A stretch of DNA of 64,000 nt, taken from NCBI GenBank assembly GCA_021018995.1, contig CM037588.1:89068765-89132764 (forward strand), read 5' to 3'. The position numbers and the translations under genes were made by a program. Under the pieces are notes generated by a model that searched no databases, had not been told where the DNA came from, and saw only the letters and a program-made list of their open reading frames with translations. This document shows positions 1 through 9,617 of the stretch, one piece after another. This stretch comes from Chloranthus sessilifolius (lineage: Eukaryota > Streptophyta > Magnoliopsida > Chloranthales > Chloranthaceae). Every line of letters starts with the position of its first letter. Within the stretch, counting starts at the first letter, position 1.

Positions 1-691
1 CATCTTAGGCATCACATAATTAGTTTTCGTGTGCATCTATACATATAGGAATACATTAGTTTGGGTTACTGGGCTCGGATTAGGCTCGGGCCTAGGGCGC
101 ACCTGGTCGCCTTTGATCACGTGTATGCCAATTTTCTCATTCTAATTTAGTCATTAAAATTAATTAACTAAGCCCATGCTATACTATAGTGTTTGAAAGT
201 GTGGGCTCGAACTTGGTCCGATCAAGGTTCGAGTCTTGTGCAACACACACTTCTCACTAGGATTCGGGTTTCGATTCAATGTTTGAGTTAGGAATTAGTT
301 CTCAGAATTCGGATATTGGGTGCGCTTGCCCAATCAAGGTGGATGGGCCAGAGGCCTCATTTTAGTTCCAATCAACCTCTTGACAAAAGTCAAATCGATC
401 AAGGCAATCGTGTCATCGTCAAAGGTCAACAATTCAATGCTAAACAAATCAGGGTTGTTACAGTTATGGGTCAATCTTTGACTCAATACATCTAAAAATC
501 TTGAGAAATTTTCTAAAATTCGTTCCGTTGGTGATGATCCTCTCATCACCCCAAGAGTCAGGCTTAATGCGGGTCAAACCTCAAGTCAAAACTTATCAGT
601 GCAATACTGGGCTAAATTTGAGGTATGAGATATGATGTGTGTCTCATTACTTTTTCTAGTGCAATCACCCAATTAAATGGGGTGCCCTATG
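1..691. other. Non-coding, no recognisable feature
   Basis: AT-rich intergenic sequence with scattered stops in all frames. The only long open stretch (334-549, minus) has no recognisable motif. I see no gene here. Confidence 0.5.
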
Positions 692-814
692 GGTGCCACT
701 AAAAATAATCAAATTTTTATTGCTTTAAGATAGGTGCCACTACCAATAATCAAATTTTCATTGATCTAAGATGGGTGCCACTACTAATAGCAACGTTTCT
801 ACCATTTTAAGGTG
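692..814. repeat. 41-bp minisatellite, three copies
   Basis: Three consecutive 41-bp units start at 692, 733 and 774, each opening with GGTGCCACTA and ending in a TTTAAGATGG-like string. A fourth truncated GGTGCC begins at 815. The first two units are closest; the third is more diverged. Confidence 0.8.
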
Positions 815-929
815 GGTGCCTCAAGGTTTTTCATAGACCTGGCCTCAAACAGTCACTTGGCACAGTTAGGTCTCACCAATGTTCAGTCAATAGTTTGTTC
901 AACACAGGGATCTAGGGGCAGGTGTTACA

Positions 930-1077
930 CATGGACCACCTATCAGACGGTCAAATGTTGATTTCACATGGTACACATCTCCAAAAGTGTCCCAAAAATT
1001 TTACGCAATGATCACACTCACTTTGGGGATGTGTGACAGATGAAATCAACATTTGACTGTCTAATATATGGACCATG
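930..1077. repeat. Foldback repeat copy 1
   Basis: Two ~60-bp arms (about 930-989 and 1018-1077) are imperfect inverted complements, starting CATGGACCAC and ending ATGGACCATG, around a ~28-bp loop. Two related copies lie at 3785-3940 and 4296-4430. All three are followed by a related ~60-100-bp tail (here about 1100-1160, with GGGACAAAAACGATCTCCAT), so the mobile unit may be larger than the hairpin. Confidence 0.75.
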
Positions 1078-1869
1078 GTCTAATGATCATTTATGTGAAA
1101 GAATGGGACAAAAACGATCTCCATCATCGTATTCGAGGCAGTTAATGATGTTAATGATGGAACCATTAGTTGCAAAGACATAATGTTCTATTGCAAAAGG
1201 CGGTGCCCTTATAAAAAGGAAAATCCAAGTTGGACGACCACCAAAAGAAGAGGCCTGGGACCATGCGCCCAGGTGTAGAGAAATCTCTACACCCACTATA
1301 AGTTGGCTATCATGTGGCGTCCATTATGAGGACCGGGCGCCACAATAACTTAGAAAAGGTCTATCAAATCCAAGCCAAAAAAAAATTGTTTTCATGACTT
1401 TTCTACCGTTAAAAATATGGTCAAAGTTGAAAAAAATTAATGCACCAAAGTTTTAGAGTGTTATCTTATCTTTGACCCATCAAATAGAGGGCAAAATAGT
1501 TAAATAATAATTATTTTTTTAATCATATCTCCAATGTCTAATCAACCCAAAATGGGATTTGTTTTGGATTGATTGGGCATGTGACTTAGCCACAGGGTAG
1601 GTCATATGTGCTCGGAGTATTCCCCCAACGCCCCAAAAGAATTAGGATGTCGTGTTTTATCTTCAATAATAGTAAAAAATAAGAAGAAATTATAAGGAGT
1701 GGATAGTGTAAAAGAGGATAGAAATAGGCTGAAACAATTAGGGTTGCCCCAAGAGATCTATAAAATTTAAGAAGAAAGACCCCATACAACTCTTCATGGA
1801 TGTGGAAAACAATTTATCTTTTCATGAAAAATTGGGATGGGGTTTAGAGCAAACCAAGCTACCGAAAAA
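1078..1869. other. Non-coding, no recognisable gene
   Basis: Contains the tail of foldback copy 1 and AT-rich sequence. No domain, repeat array or exon was recognised. Confidence 0.45.
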
Positions 1870-2229
1870 CTCCCAAAAATGGATGCACACCCTAAATCGA
1901 AACCCGAAATCAAACTAAAAATCGAGGACACCAAACCGGCCCTAACCGCACCGCAAACAGAAACGAACAGAACCCCAATTCGGTTCGATTTCGGTTTAGA
2001 GTGGCAAAAACTGAAAACCGTGGGGGTAGGATAAGTAAACCCAAATACCAAAAAATACATTAAAAAAAATAAGAAAAATAGGTAAAATACCCACACCGAA
2101 CCAAATCGGTTTCAGATAAAAAAAATACCGAACAAAATGGGTTTCAGTTCTGTTACGGTATGGGGGGTACCAAACTGAAAACTGATAAAATTGATTTCGG
2201 TAGACCGAATTTGCATCCCTACTCCCAAA
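1870..2229. mobile_element. hAT-like non-autonomous element with 8-bp TSD
   Basis: The element at 1878-2221 (344 bp) is bracketed by a perfect 8-bp direct repeat CTCCCAAA (1870-1877 and 2222-2229). Its ends form short imperfect terminal inverted repeats: AATGGATGCACA on the left against TAGGGATGCAAA read inward from the right (9 of 12 match). An 8-bp duplication and a ~12-bp TIR are hallmarks of the hAT superfamily. The interior is rich in ACCGAAC/GGTTCGG words and carries no transposase. Confidence 0.8.
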
Positions 2230-3660
2230 TAAGGATGTTGAGAAAGGTACTTAATCTCTCTAAAGTTGCACTCGATTTCAAAAAGGGTGCTCTTGTAGCA
2301 ACTGACGATGTTACAAGAGAATTGGGAATGACTCCTCTGTTGATATTTGGAAAGACCAATGGATTCCAAGGGAGTCGACTTTTCGGGTAATTTCACCAAA
2401 GATACATGGAGGGCCGAAGATGGTCGTTGATCTTATGCTGGATAATGGGAATGCGTGGAATACCGAACTAATCAACAATTGTTTTCTTCAAGACGATGCA
2501 GATGTGATTCTTAGTATTCAGCCGCCGAGAAACAAAAGGGATGACAAAATCGTGTGGGCATTTGATAAAAAAGGTAAATTCACTATCCGAAGTGCATATA
2601 AAGTGGCGTTGGATTCACTTCATCACCCCTGCAATCTGGCGTCTGACAGTTTTATGATAGAACAAAATTTCTGGAGGGATCTATGGTCTTTGCGGTTACC
2701 CAATAAGGTAAAGCTGTTTGCAATGAGAGCGTGCCAAAATATTCTTCCCGTAAAAAATTCTCTTCATAAAAGGAGTGAAAATATTTCCCCGATTTGTGAC
2801 CTATGTGGGGTAAGGTTGGAAAGTGTATCCCATGCACTACGTGACTGCCATATGGCCAAATGTTGCTGGTTTCTCTCTTTCATTAGGTGTGCGTGGAACT
2901 GCTCATCAAAATTTATCCTTCAAAGAGTGGACGAAGGTGTTTCACCAAGTTGATGGAAAAGCAGTTCTTGACAAATTATTTATCATTGGGCTGTTTGGAA
3001 CGAAGGGAACTTGATTGTCCATGGTGCTAAAGCGAAAGACCCAATCCATATTGTTCAAAGTGCGGAAAACTACCTCAATGACTATCGGAAGGCGATTAAT
3101 AAAACTATAGCTGCCTCACCGTTGATTCCTTCAACCGCAAATGGAAAATGGTCACCACCTCCCACTGACAGATTTAAGGTAAATTTTGATGGAGCGTGGT
3201 CTTCATCATCAAAGACAACAGGCTTAGGTGTCATCATTCGTGATCACAAAGGACTCATCATGGTCTCCATGGCAAAACATCTAAAGCACATTTCCTCGGC
3301 TGACTAGTGTGAAGCTCAAGTTTTTCTGCATGCTGTTCGGTTAGCCTTTGAATGCGGTTTCCAAAATGTCCATTTTTAAGGGGACTCCCTTCATGTTCTA
3401 AATGGTGTAGGTGACCTATATGATGAATCTAAGCTCTCCTTCCTTTTTGAGGATATCGAAGACAACCTTAATATGTTTGATACTAAACTATATTCTCATG
3501 TCAAGAGCTCAGCCAATTGTGCTAGTGATGCGTTAGCTAAATTAGGATTACAATGTGACTGTGATGAGATCTGGATGGAGGATGCTCCACCTCAGATTCA
3601 TGATGTCATTATGTTGGATTGTTCTACTTAATAAAAAGATGTTCTTATAAAAAAGAATAT
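2230..3660 (+). pseudogene. LINE (L1-type) 3' end: zf-RVT and RNase H, decayed
   Basis: This is the C-terminal part of a plant non-LTR retrotransposon polyprotein. From about 2320 the plus-strand reading gives the linker typical of these proteins (VDIWKDQWIP). A zf-RVT zinc-binding domain follows, within the open stretch 2420-2953 (ICDLCGVRLESVSHALRDC, with the Cys/His spacing of the family). After a frameshift near 2950 an RVT_3-type RNase H begins around 3150 (FKVNFDGAW, GVIIRDHKG) and runs past stops to about 3630. A TAATAAAAAG...TATAAAAAAG string near 3630-3656 resembles the A-rich LINE tail. The reverse transcriptase and endonuclease are absent, consistent with 5' truncation. The copy is non-functional. 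Confidence 0.85.
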
Positions 3661-3784
3661 GTTACTGGTTTATGCAATTGAAGATTCGGTCTCTGGCCTT
3701 GGTGTTTCGACTGTTAAAATTGTTGACTGCGTAGAATCTAATGATGAAGATTATCCCAATTTTCCAGGAAATAAATCTTGAGAT

Positions 3785-3940
3785 TATGGGCCCATCTATC
3801 AGACAGTGACGTGTTGATTTCACGTACCATGCATCCCCAAAGTGACCATAATCATGGGCATTCCATGAGAAGGGTTCCCTACTCTCTTTTTGGGATGCGT
3901 TTCAATTGGAATCAACTCCACCATGTGATAGGTGGACCAT
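3785..3940. repeat. Foldback repeat copy 2
   Basis: Arms of ~58 bp (about 3785-3844 and 3888-3944) are inverted complements related to copy 1; the shared core is CTATCAGACAGT...GTTGATTTCAC. It lies ~130 bp after the LINE tail and is followed by the same GGGACAAAAA-type tail (3969-4030). Confidence 0.7.
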
Positions 3941-4295
3941 GACCTCAAGATCTATTGTATGGAACATTGGGACAAAAAACTATCTCCATCATTTAATTCA
4001 AGATAGTCAATGATTTTAACCATGGAAACGTTAGGCTACAAAAACAGATATTCAGTTGCAAATACCCATCGGTACCTTTCAAAAATAGAGTGTACTATAA
4101 TGATGCTGAAAAAAGTAAGCGGCTCTCTTAAAGTTACACTCCATTCAAAAATAGAGTGGAGAAATTTCAGGGCTGAAAAATTTAGGACAGCGATTTTTTC
4201 AACTAAAGATTGTTGCCGCACAACTAATGGTTCTACTGGCCTTAGATGTTAGAGGTAGTTTTTCACTGGCCTTGAATAAGATGTTAGAGGTAATT

Positions 4296-4430
4296 TTTCA
4301 GACAGTTACATGTTGATTTCACATAACACACATCTGTGATCATGGTGTGCCATGATCACAGTACGTCATGATCACGACCACTTTTGGAATGTGTGCCATA
4401 TATAATCAACATTTGACCGTCTGATATATG
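4296..4430. repeat. Foldback repeat copy 3
   Basis: Third member of the family. The arms carry CAGACAGTTACATGTTGATT and, reversed, the CAGACGGTCAAATGTTGATT relative. The loop contains a second palindromic tract built from CATGATCAC words (about 4337-4376). The related tail follows at 4436-4510. Confidence 0.7.
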
Positions 4431-4510
4431 AGACGAAAAATAACCTCTATCAACTGATTCGAGGCACTAAACGGTGTGAGAAATAGAACCATTAATGGCG
4501 CTGCAAGAAT

Positions 4511-5569
4511 CTTTGGTTGCAAAAAATTGCTACCTCCCCAATAATTTATTTGTACAGCCATGAAATCTGTGAAATGTTATAAATGACATAATCCTGAGGC
4601 CAAAAGATATAAATTGCATTTTCCTGTGAGTGTCTCTAAAGCTAAATCAATATCTGAAGTGGAGTTTACTTCCAAAGATTTGTGTTAAAATTGTAGTTCC
4701 GCGCTAAGTCCTTTCTTATAAATTGGACTCAATGGTCGTAGTAGTAGAGACCATCGGTGTAGCATATAAGAGTGTTGGCCTCTTGTCCCATTTGACTTTG
4801 AAAAAGTGCATACAATGGGCTTTTGATATAGCCTTCTTATAGCTGCAAATCTACGTTGTAAAAGTCCTCAAATCTTCGGTAAAATAATTATTAAGATTTG
4901 CCTACCTTCAAATCTGCCGACCTCTGTAGGGGACATTGCCATTGCTTGAAAAAGTATGAAAGCAGATTCTGGCTTAGTGGTACAAATGGACGGGAGCACA
5001 TGTTAAATCTCAGCCGTATTAACCTCCAAAACTTGACTTAAATCCCACTTTAACCTATTAAAAATAGCTTGACCTACGTATAACTTTTACCTGGGTTTCG
5101 AGGGACAGCTCTTCACCAGTGAACTCCAAAGTCCTCGAGTGGCTCTTCAAATGAGTTCGGAGTGATTTGGAATGAGAGCGGAGGGGGAGGGTTATTTTTT
5201 GACACAACTTGAACGTCACTTGAACTTGTCATAATTGCATTTTAGGTTGGGACCCAACCTGTTGACTACTTATGTAACATATCTATTTATGTAACCGATG
5301 AGATTTTTGACCTGGCCGGGCCCTATAAGTCACAGTAGAAAGTGACTTGTAATCTTTTTAAACCGAAACCTGACCTGCAATCTTCCACTTCTTTATTAGT
5401 AGAAAGTGATTTTAAGCAAGCCTTAGCCCAGCCACTCTCTTTCGGCTCATCTGTCCATGACTCCATGCTTAGACAGGGGAAAAAGAGGGTTTAAATGGTT
5501 ACCCTGTACATACATTTATAGTAATCCTTGGGTTTAACTGATTATCCCATAGAAGTTAGGATTTTTTTA
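4511..5569. other. Non-coding, nothing recognised
   Basis: AT-rich sequence without a convincing exon, repeat or element end on either strand. Confidence 0.45.
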
Positions 5570-5816
5570 GTAAGAGCCCTCCATCAAATTCAAACTAATT
5601 AGTGATGGTGGGTTCTCAAAATAATTAGTGCTAGAAAGTTCTTTCAATCCCAAAGAACAGATTAAGAAGAGATTACCCTTATAAAATGGACGAAATGGAA
5701 GAGCATACATAGGACAGCCATATGATATTTTGGTAAGTTTAGGAGATTGAGAAATCATCAACACCAGCACTAATTATTTTCGGGAGAGCCCTCCGTCCCC
5801 TAATAGTGACTCTTAC
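5570..5816. mobile_element. 247-bp MITE with ~60-bp imperfect TIRs
   Basis: Outer ends are GTAAGAG (5570) and CTCTTAC (ending 5816). Deeper in the arms a perfect 15-bp inverted pair AAAATAATTAGTGCT lies at 5618-5632 and, as complement, 5766-5780; the outer arms differ by an indel. No coding capacity. I could not fix a target duplication, so the superfamily is undecided. Confidence 0.7.
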
Positions 5817-6162
5817 CAACTTAAAAACATCAGAAAAAAGGAAAAGAGGCTATGCATTAATAACCAATCTGCTTACACCACTCGAACAACAAACAAAAGA
5901 TAGAAAAAATAGATAAAAAACATGAATGACCGTGAGTGAACACGAAATGAGAGTTTTTGACTATAATGACCCATGACTCAGGCCCACTATCTTCCTCTGT
6001 CCACAAAAGGAAATTTGACTTTTGCCAAACATTTAAGAATATATTTATTTTCGATATTATAAATTTACTTATTTGCAAAAACGGCCTTATATTTAAAATT
6101 ATATAGAATAGGTCAGCTACAAGTCAAATCATTTTCACGTGAACATAAACCTATTTTTTCAT

Positions 6163-6184
6163 TATATATATATATATATATATA
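6163..6184. repeat. (TA)n microsatellite
   Basis: Eleven TA units inside the left TIR of the long-TIR element; a shorter TA tract lies at the mirrored position in the right TIR (about 7467-7475). Confidence 0.9.
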
Positions 6185-6329
6185 TGCTTATTTTTTATTA
6201 TTTTTTTGTTGTCCATTTTTTCAGTTCCGACTACAATAGATAGTTCAGTGAACAACATCCGAGCACTGGTAATCTAAAACCCTTCATAACAAATATAAGA
6301 TAAAACACAGAACATCAGAAATTAAGATA

Positions 6330-7345
6330 GCGCCACAAAATGTCGTACATGATTTTAAGATAGCACCCACTGCAAGCAGCTATCTTAAGAGTTGGTGTCC
6401 GCTATCTGCTATCTTAAGATATCGAGTGTTATTTTAGAGTGTACTTATTTGATAATCATCACATACATCAGTTATCTCAACCAAGTGTAATTATCTAAAT
6501 CAATTGTAATCGCTCACGGTAATATTTGCAATCTTATTTATACACCTTATCAAGATAGCGCCCATTGTCATACCATTACAGGTAACTATCTTAAAAGTTG
6601 GTGTCCGCTATCTTAAGATAACGGTAAGTTAGCGAGCCACTATCTTAAGATATCGGGTGATATTTTAGAGTGTACTTATTTGATAACTACTACACACATC
6701 AATTATTTCAACCAATTGTAATTATCTAAACCAATTATAACCGATTATATTTGCGGATAGCTATCTTAAAAGTTAGTGTTCGCTATCTTAAGATAGCTGG
6801 CTGCTATTTTAAGATAGCGGCCTGCTATCTTAAAATATTTGATGCTATTTTAGAGTGTATTTATTTGATAACTACCACACACATCAGTTATCTCAACCAA
6901 TTATAGTTATCCAAACCAATTATAATCGCTTAGAATTATATTTACAATCTTATTTATACACATTCTTATTAGATAACGCTTATTGTCTTATCATTGCAGA
7001 CAACTATCTTCAGACAGCGGGCGCTATCACACATCAATTATCTCAACTAATTATAATTATCTAAACCAATTGTAATCGCTTATGATTATATTTGTAATCT
7101 TATTTATACACCTTATCAGATAGGGCCCGCTTTTTGTTATTTTAAAGTGTACTTATTTGATAATTATCACACACATCAATTATCTCAACTAATTGTTAAT
7201 TGTAGTTATCTAAATCAATTGTAATTGCTCACAGTTATATTGGCAATCTTATTTATACACCTTATGAGATAGCATCCGCTATTTGATCATTGCGAGTAAC
7301 TATCTTAAGAGTTAGTGTCCGCTATTTTAAGATAGTTAGAATGCA
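6330..7345. repeat. Palindrome-rich tandem array inside the long-TIR element
   Basis: At least five degenerate copies of a 140-230-bp unit. One block (ACACATCAGTTATCTCAACC and relatives) recurs near 6465, 6696, 6890, 7027 and 7171. A second (CAATCTTATTTATACAC) recurs at 6529, 6945, 7095 (one mismatch) and 7244. Between them lie many copies of the palindromic word CTATCTTAAGATAG, so either strand could fold extensively. Confidence 0.85.
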
Positions 7346-7594
7346 CGTTATTTTATTGCGCTAATTTGCTATGAAAGATTTTAGATTATCAGTACTCAAT
7401 AGTTGTTCATTGGGCTACTTGCTGTAGTTGGAATTAGAAAAAGATACGATAAAAAATAATGAAATATATATATAATCAAATAAATTGGTACTAACGTGAA
7501 AATGGCTTAGCTTGGAGTTGACTAATTTTATTCTAAACAATAGAACCGTTTCTGCAAATACGAAAACTTATAAGGCAAAGAATGCAAATTTACC

Positions 7595-8116
7595 AAACAC
7601 TTTTTTTCAAACTTAAATATCCCTCACCATCCAAATCCAAGATCAGATGAAATGTCATATCAACTACCAATAAACATTATCCTAAAAGTAAAAAATAAAT
7701 AAATACCAACTCTGTCCGTCTAGTCGGTAGCTTTGATTTCTTTTTTAATTTTTTAATACGGTCATTCGATCGTGACATCGTCGAAAAACATACATACAAT
7801 ACGACAGGTAGGGAGCAGCGGGAGAGAGCAATAACTACACTGGTGGGAGTTAATTATCAAAATTAATCAACATATTTTAAAAACTAAGGGTGAGAAATAA
7901 TGTTGAGGAGGAGGATCCAACCCACTACAGGGAGTGTACCAAAGAAGGGATTTCTCCCATTTTACATATATATTTTTTTATTACATGTTATTTTGAAGGT
8001 AAAGGTAGATTGGAGCCTCAAGGCCCTCAGCTACTTAGATTAACTATTTTTAATATATATATATATTTTTTTACATATGATTTGTTTTCTTTCTTTTTTT
8101 TCTTTTTTTTAATAAA
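7595..8116. other. Non-coding gap before the host gene
   Basis: AT-rich, with a poly-T/TA tract at 8050-8115. This is the 3' flank of the minus-strand gene at 8117-9036 and probably holds its 3' UTR. No further feature was recognised. Confidence 0.5.
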
Positions 8117-9036
8117 TTAAGACGGTGATTGGTGGAAGAGTCTCCAAAAAAGTCGCTTCCGCTTTGGTGCGTTGTTAGAGAGCTCGATTTGTTCTGATGA
8201 TCTCCTTAGCATTTCCCACATCACTTGCACGTCTTCATATCCACACGTTTGAACGTCGTCTCTAAGCTTCAGAAGCGCTCCCCCTGACCAAAATCATAGA
8301 TCTTAAAATCAGAGGATATCAACCATCCGTATAAATACTTAAAAATTAGGAAGGGGAAAAGGAAATACTTCTGAAATTGAATTGCCTGGATCACTTTGAT
8401 CACTGATTCGAGGGTTAGAATTAATTATATGTAGCTTAAATACAAGAAAAAAAAATAGTGAAAAATCAAAATTGACAAGGGTAGATCTATTTGCACCCAC
8501 AGAAACTCTAGATGCACCCCACTCGAAAACCGCTTTGAATCAGATGATGGAGATCGTTTTCCTCCCAATCTTCTACACAATTTATCTTTTTTTTTTTTTT
8601 TTTTTATAATTATTGATATTTTACACAATTGATCTTAAGATCATGGGCGTATCATCAGACATCTCCCAAATTAGAGTTGCGTATTAATTTCAAGAATCAG
8701 AGAGAGAGAGAGGGTCCGCTGGAGTGTGGTGTATAATCAGAGTTGTGCGATCTTAAGTTGAGAACTCCGGATGTGGAGTGACAATTATAACCGTTAGATG
8801 AATACCAGAATTCACGATCTAACAGCACGCATCGCCTAGGTTCCAATTATGCTCCCAAACCCCAACTGAAATTCTCTCTCTCTCTCTCCCTCTCTCTACT
8901 ATATGCTCTACGAATTAAAAAATTGGAAACAAGCGTGGGTAAGAGAAATACCGCTCTTTCTGGCCTTGACGCGAGTGGCAACGGCCATCCAAGCTCTCCT
9001 CATCGGAAACATCATCTTCTGCCACAAATCCATCAT
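8117..9036 (-). CDS. Small conserved plant protein, two exons (83 aa)
   Basis: Two-exon minus-strand gene. Exon 1 is 8952-9036, starting MMDLWQKMMFPMRRAW and ending in KARKS plus one base. The intron is 8284-8951 (GT at 8951-8950, AG at 8285-8284, phase 1). Exon 2 is 8117-8283, continuing in frame as GGALLKLRDDVQTCGYE and DVQVMWEMLRRSSEQ, and ending KRKRLFWRLFHQSPS then TAA. The join restores an uninterrupted LLKL-DDVQTC-YEDVQVMWEML core that I recognise as a family of small plant proteins of unknown function; I assign no symbol. An Arg/Lys-rich N-terminus and a PKRKR patch suggest a basic, possibly nuclear, protein. There is no signal peptide or membrane segment. The start could be the second Met. 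Its (CT)n, (GA)n and poly-T tracts all lie in the intron. It is the only likely functional host gene in the window. Confidence 0.82.
8584..8897. repeat. Simple repeats in the intron: poly-T, (GA)n, (CT)n
   Basis: Poly-T near 8587-8606, (GA)n at about 8699-8713 and (CT)n at about 8874-8897. They lie within the intron of the minus-strand gene, so the CT tract is not a 5' UTR for a plus-strand gene. Confidence 0.85.
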
Positions 9037-9420
9037 CCGAACCCTATTCTTCTTCCGGCGACTCACTGCGAACCGGACCGCCAAAAAACGAAACCCGGCC
9101 AGAACTGAACCGGATTCAGATCTACTAGTTTTCAATCGTAAGACGAAAATGAAAGGGGTAGTATTAATAACCAACAGGAATAGACACGTTTTCACGGTGC
9201 TTGTGCCAAGCGGTTCCCCTCCTGTCTCTATTTTATCATCACCGGCAAAATGGATTTCCAGACCGCCACGTGTAGGTGGAGTCAGTTTTTTAACATTGAA
9301 CTGCGACACGAACCATTTCTGTCGTACAACCTTATCAAACCTTGGGATGAAGACGTTTCTTTACTTTAAGATGCGACACGTGGTAGAATCTTAGAGTCTA
9401 TATGTGTTTGGGCTTGAATT
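9037..9420 (-). promoter_or_regulatory. Probable promoter and 5' UTR of the small plant gene, two G-boxes
   Basis: Upstream flank of the minus-strand gene. Two perfect CACGTG palindromes occur at 9267-9272 and 9377-9382, each within an ACGTGG/ACGTGT context as in bZIP/ABRE-type sites. A TATA-like GATAAAATAG on the minus strand lies near 9230-9240, placing a 5' UTR of roughly 160-170 nt. The motifs are seen; regulation by light or abscisic acid is inference. Confidence 0.5.
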
Positions 9421-9617
9421 GACATGTCGCTTCGCCTCTTCCATTTGGGACGGCCATCGTTCGTTTCTCCTAATCGGCGTTGAGTCAAATGGTGGAGAAT
9501 TTAATTCTTTAAAAATATATAAATAAATCAAAATGATTAGTATCAAATATTAATTATTTCTATGGTAGCTTTATTAAAACTCTCAGTTGGAACTGTCGAG
9601 AGATTGGGAACTCCAGA

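Larger units (their letters stand above)
6009..7594. mobile_element. Long-TIR, MULE-like non-autonomous element
   Basis: The two ends are long imperfect inverted repeats, about 6009-6295 and 7366-7594. Matching blocks include GGAAATTTG at the outer end (6009) against its complement ending at 7594, TTTGCAAAAACGG, CATTTTCACGT, a (TA)n stretch, and the inner AATCTAAAACCCTTCATAAC against its relative near 7366-7385. TIRs above 200 bp with variable filler are typical of Mutator-like elements. No transposase is present, and I did not find a convincing 9-bp target duplication. The interior is a separate tandem array. Confidence 0.75.

Noticed and set aside
5857-6078. 73-codon minus-strand frame partly hydrophobic
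   Set aside because: Overlaps the left TIR of the long-TIR element, with no homology recognised; expected by chance in AT-rich DNA.
6330-7345. CRISPR-like array, because of regularly recurring palindromic repeats
   Set aside because: Unit length varies (140-230 bp), the units themselves are homologous rather than unique spacers, and the setting is a plant transposable element.
8425-8628. 67-codon minus-strand frame with poly-Lys
   Set aside because: The lysines come from a poly-T tract in the intron of the host gene.
8903-9394. 163-codon plus-strand open frame behind a (CT)n tract, looking like a gene with a CT-rich 5' UTR
   Set aside because: It overlaps exon 1 of the minus-strand gene, whose spliced product has a conserved core; the plus-strand frame has no recognisable motif and the CT tract lies in the intron.
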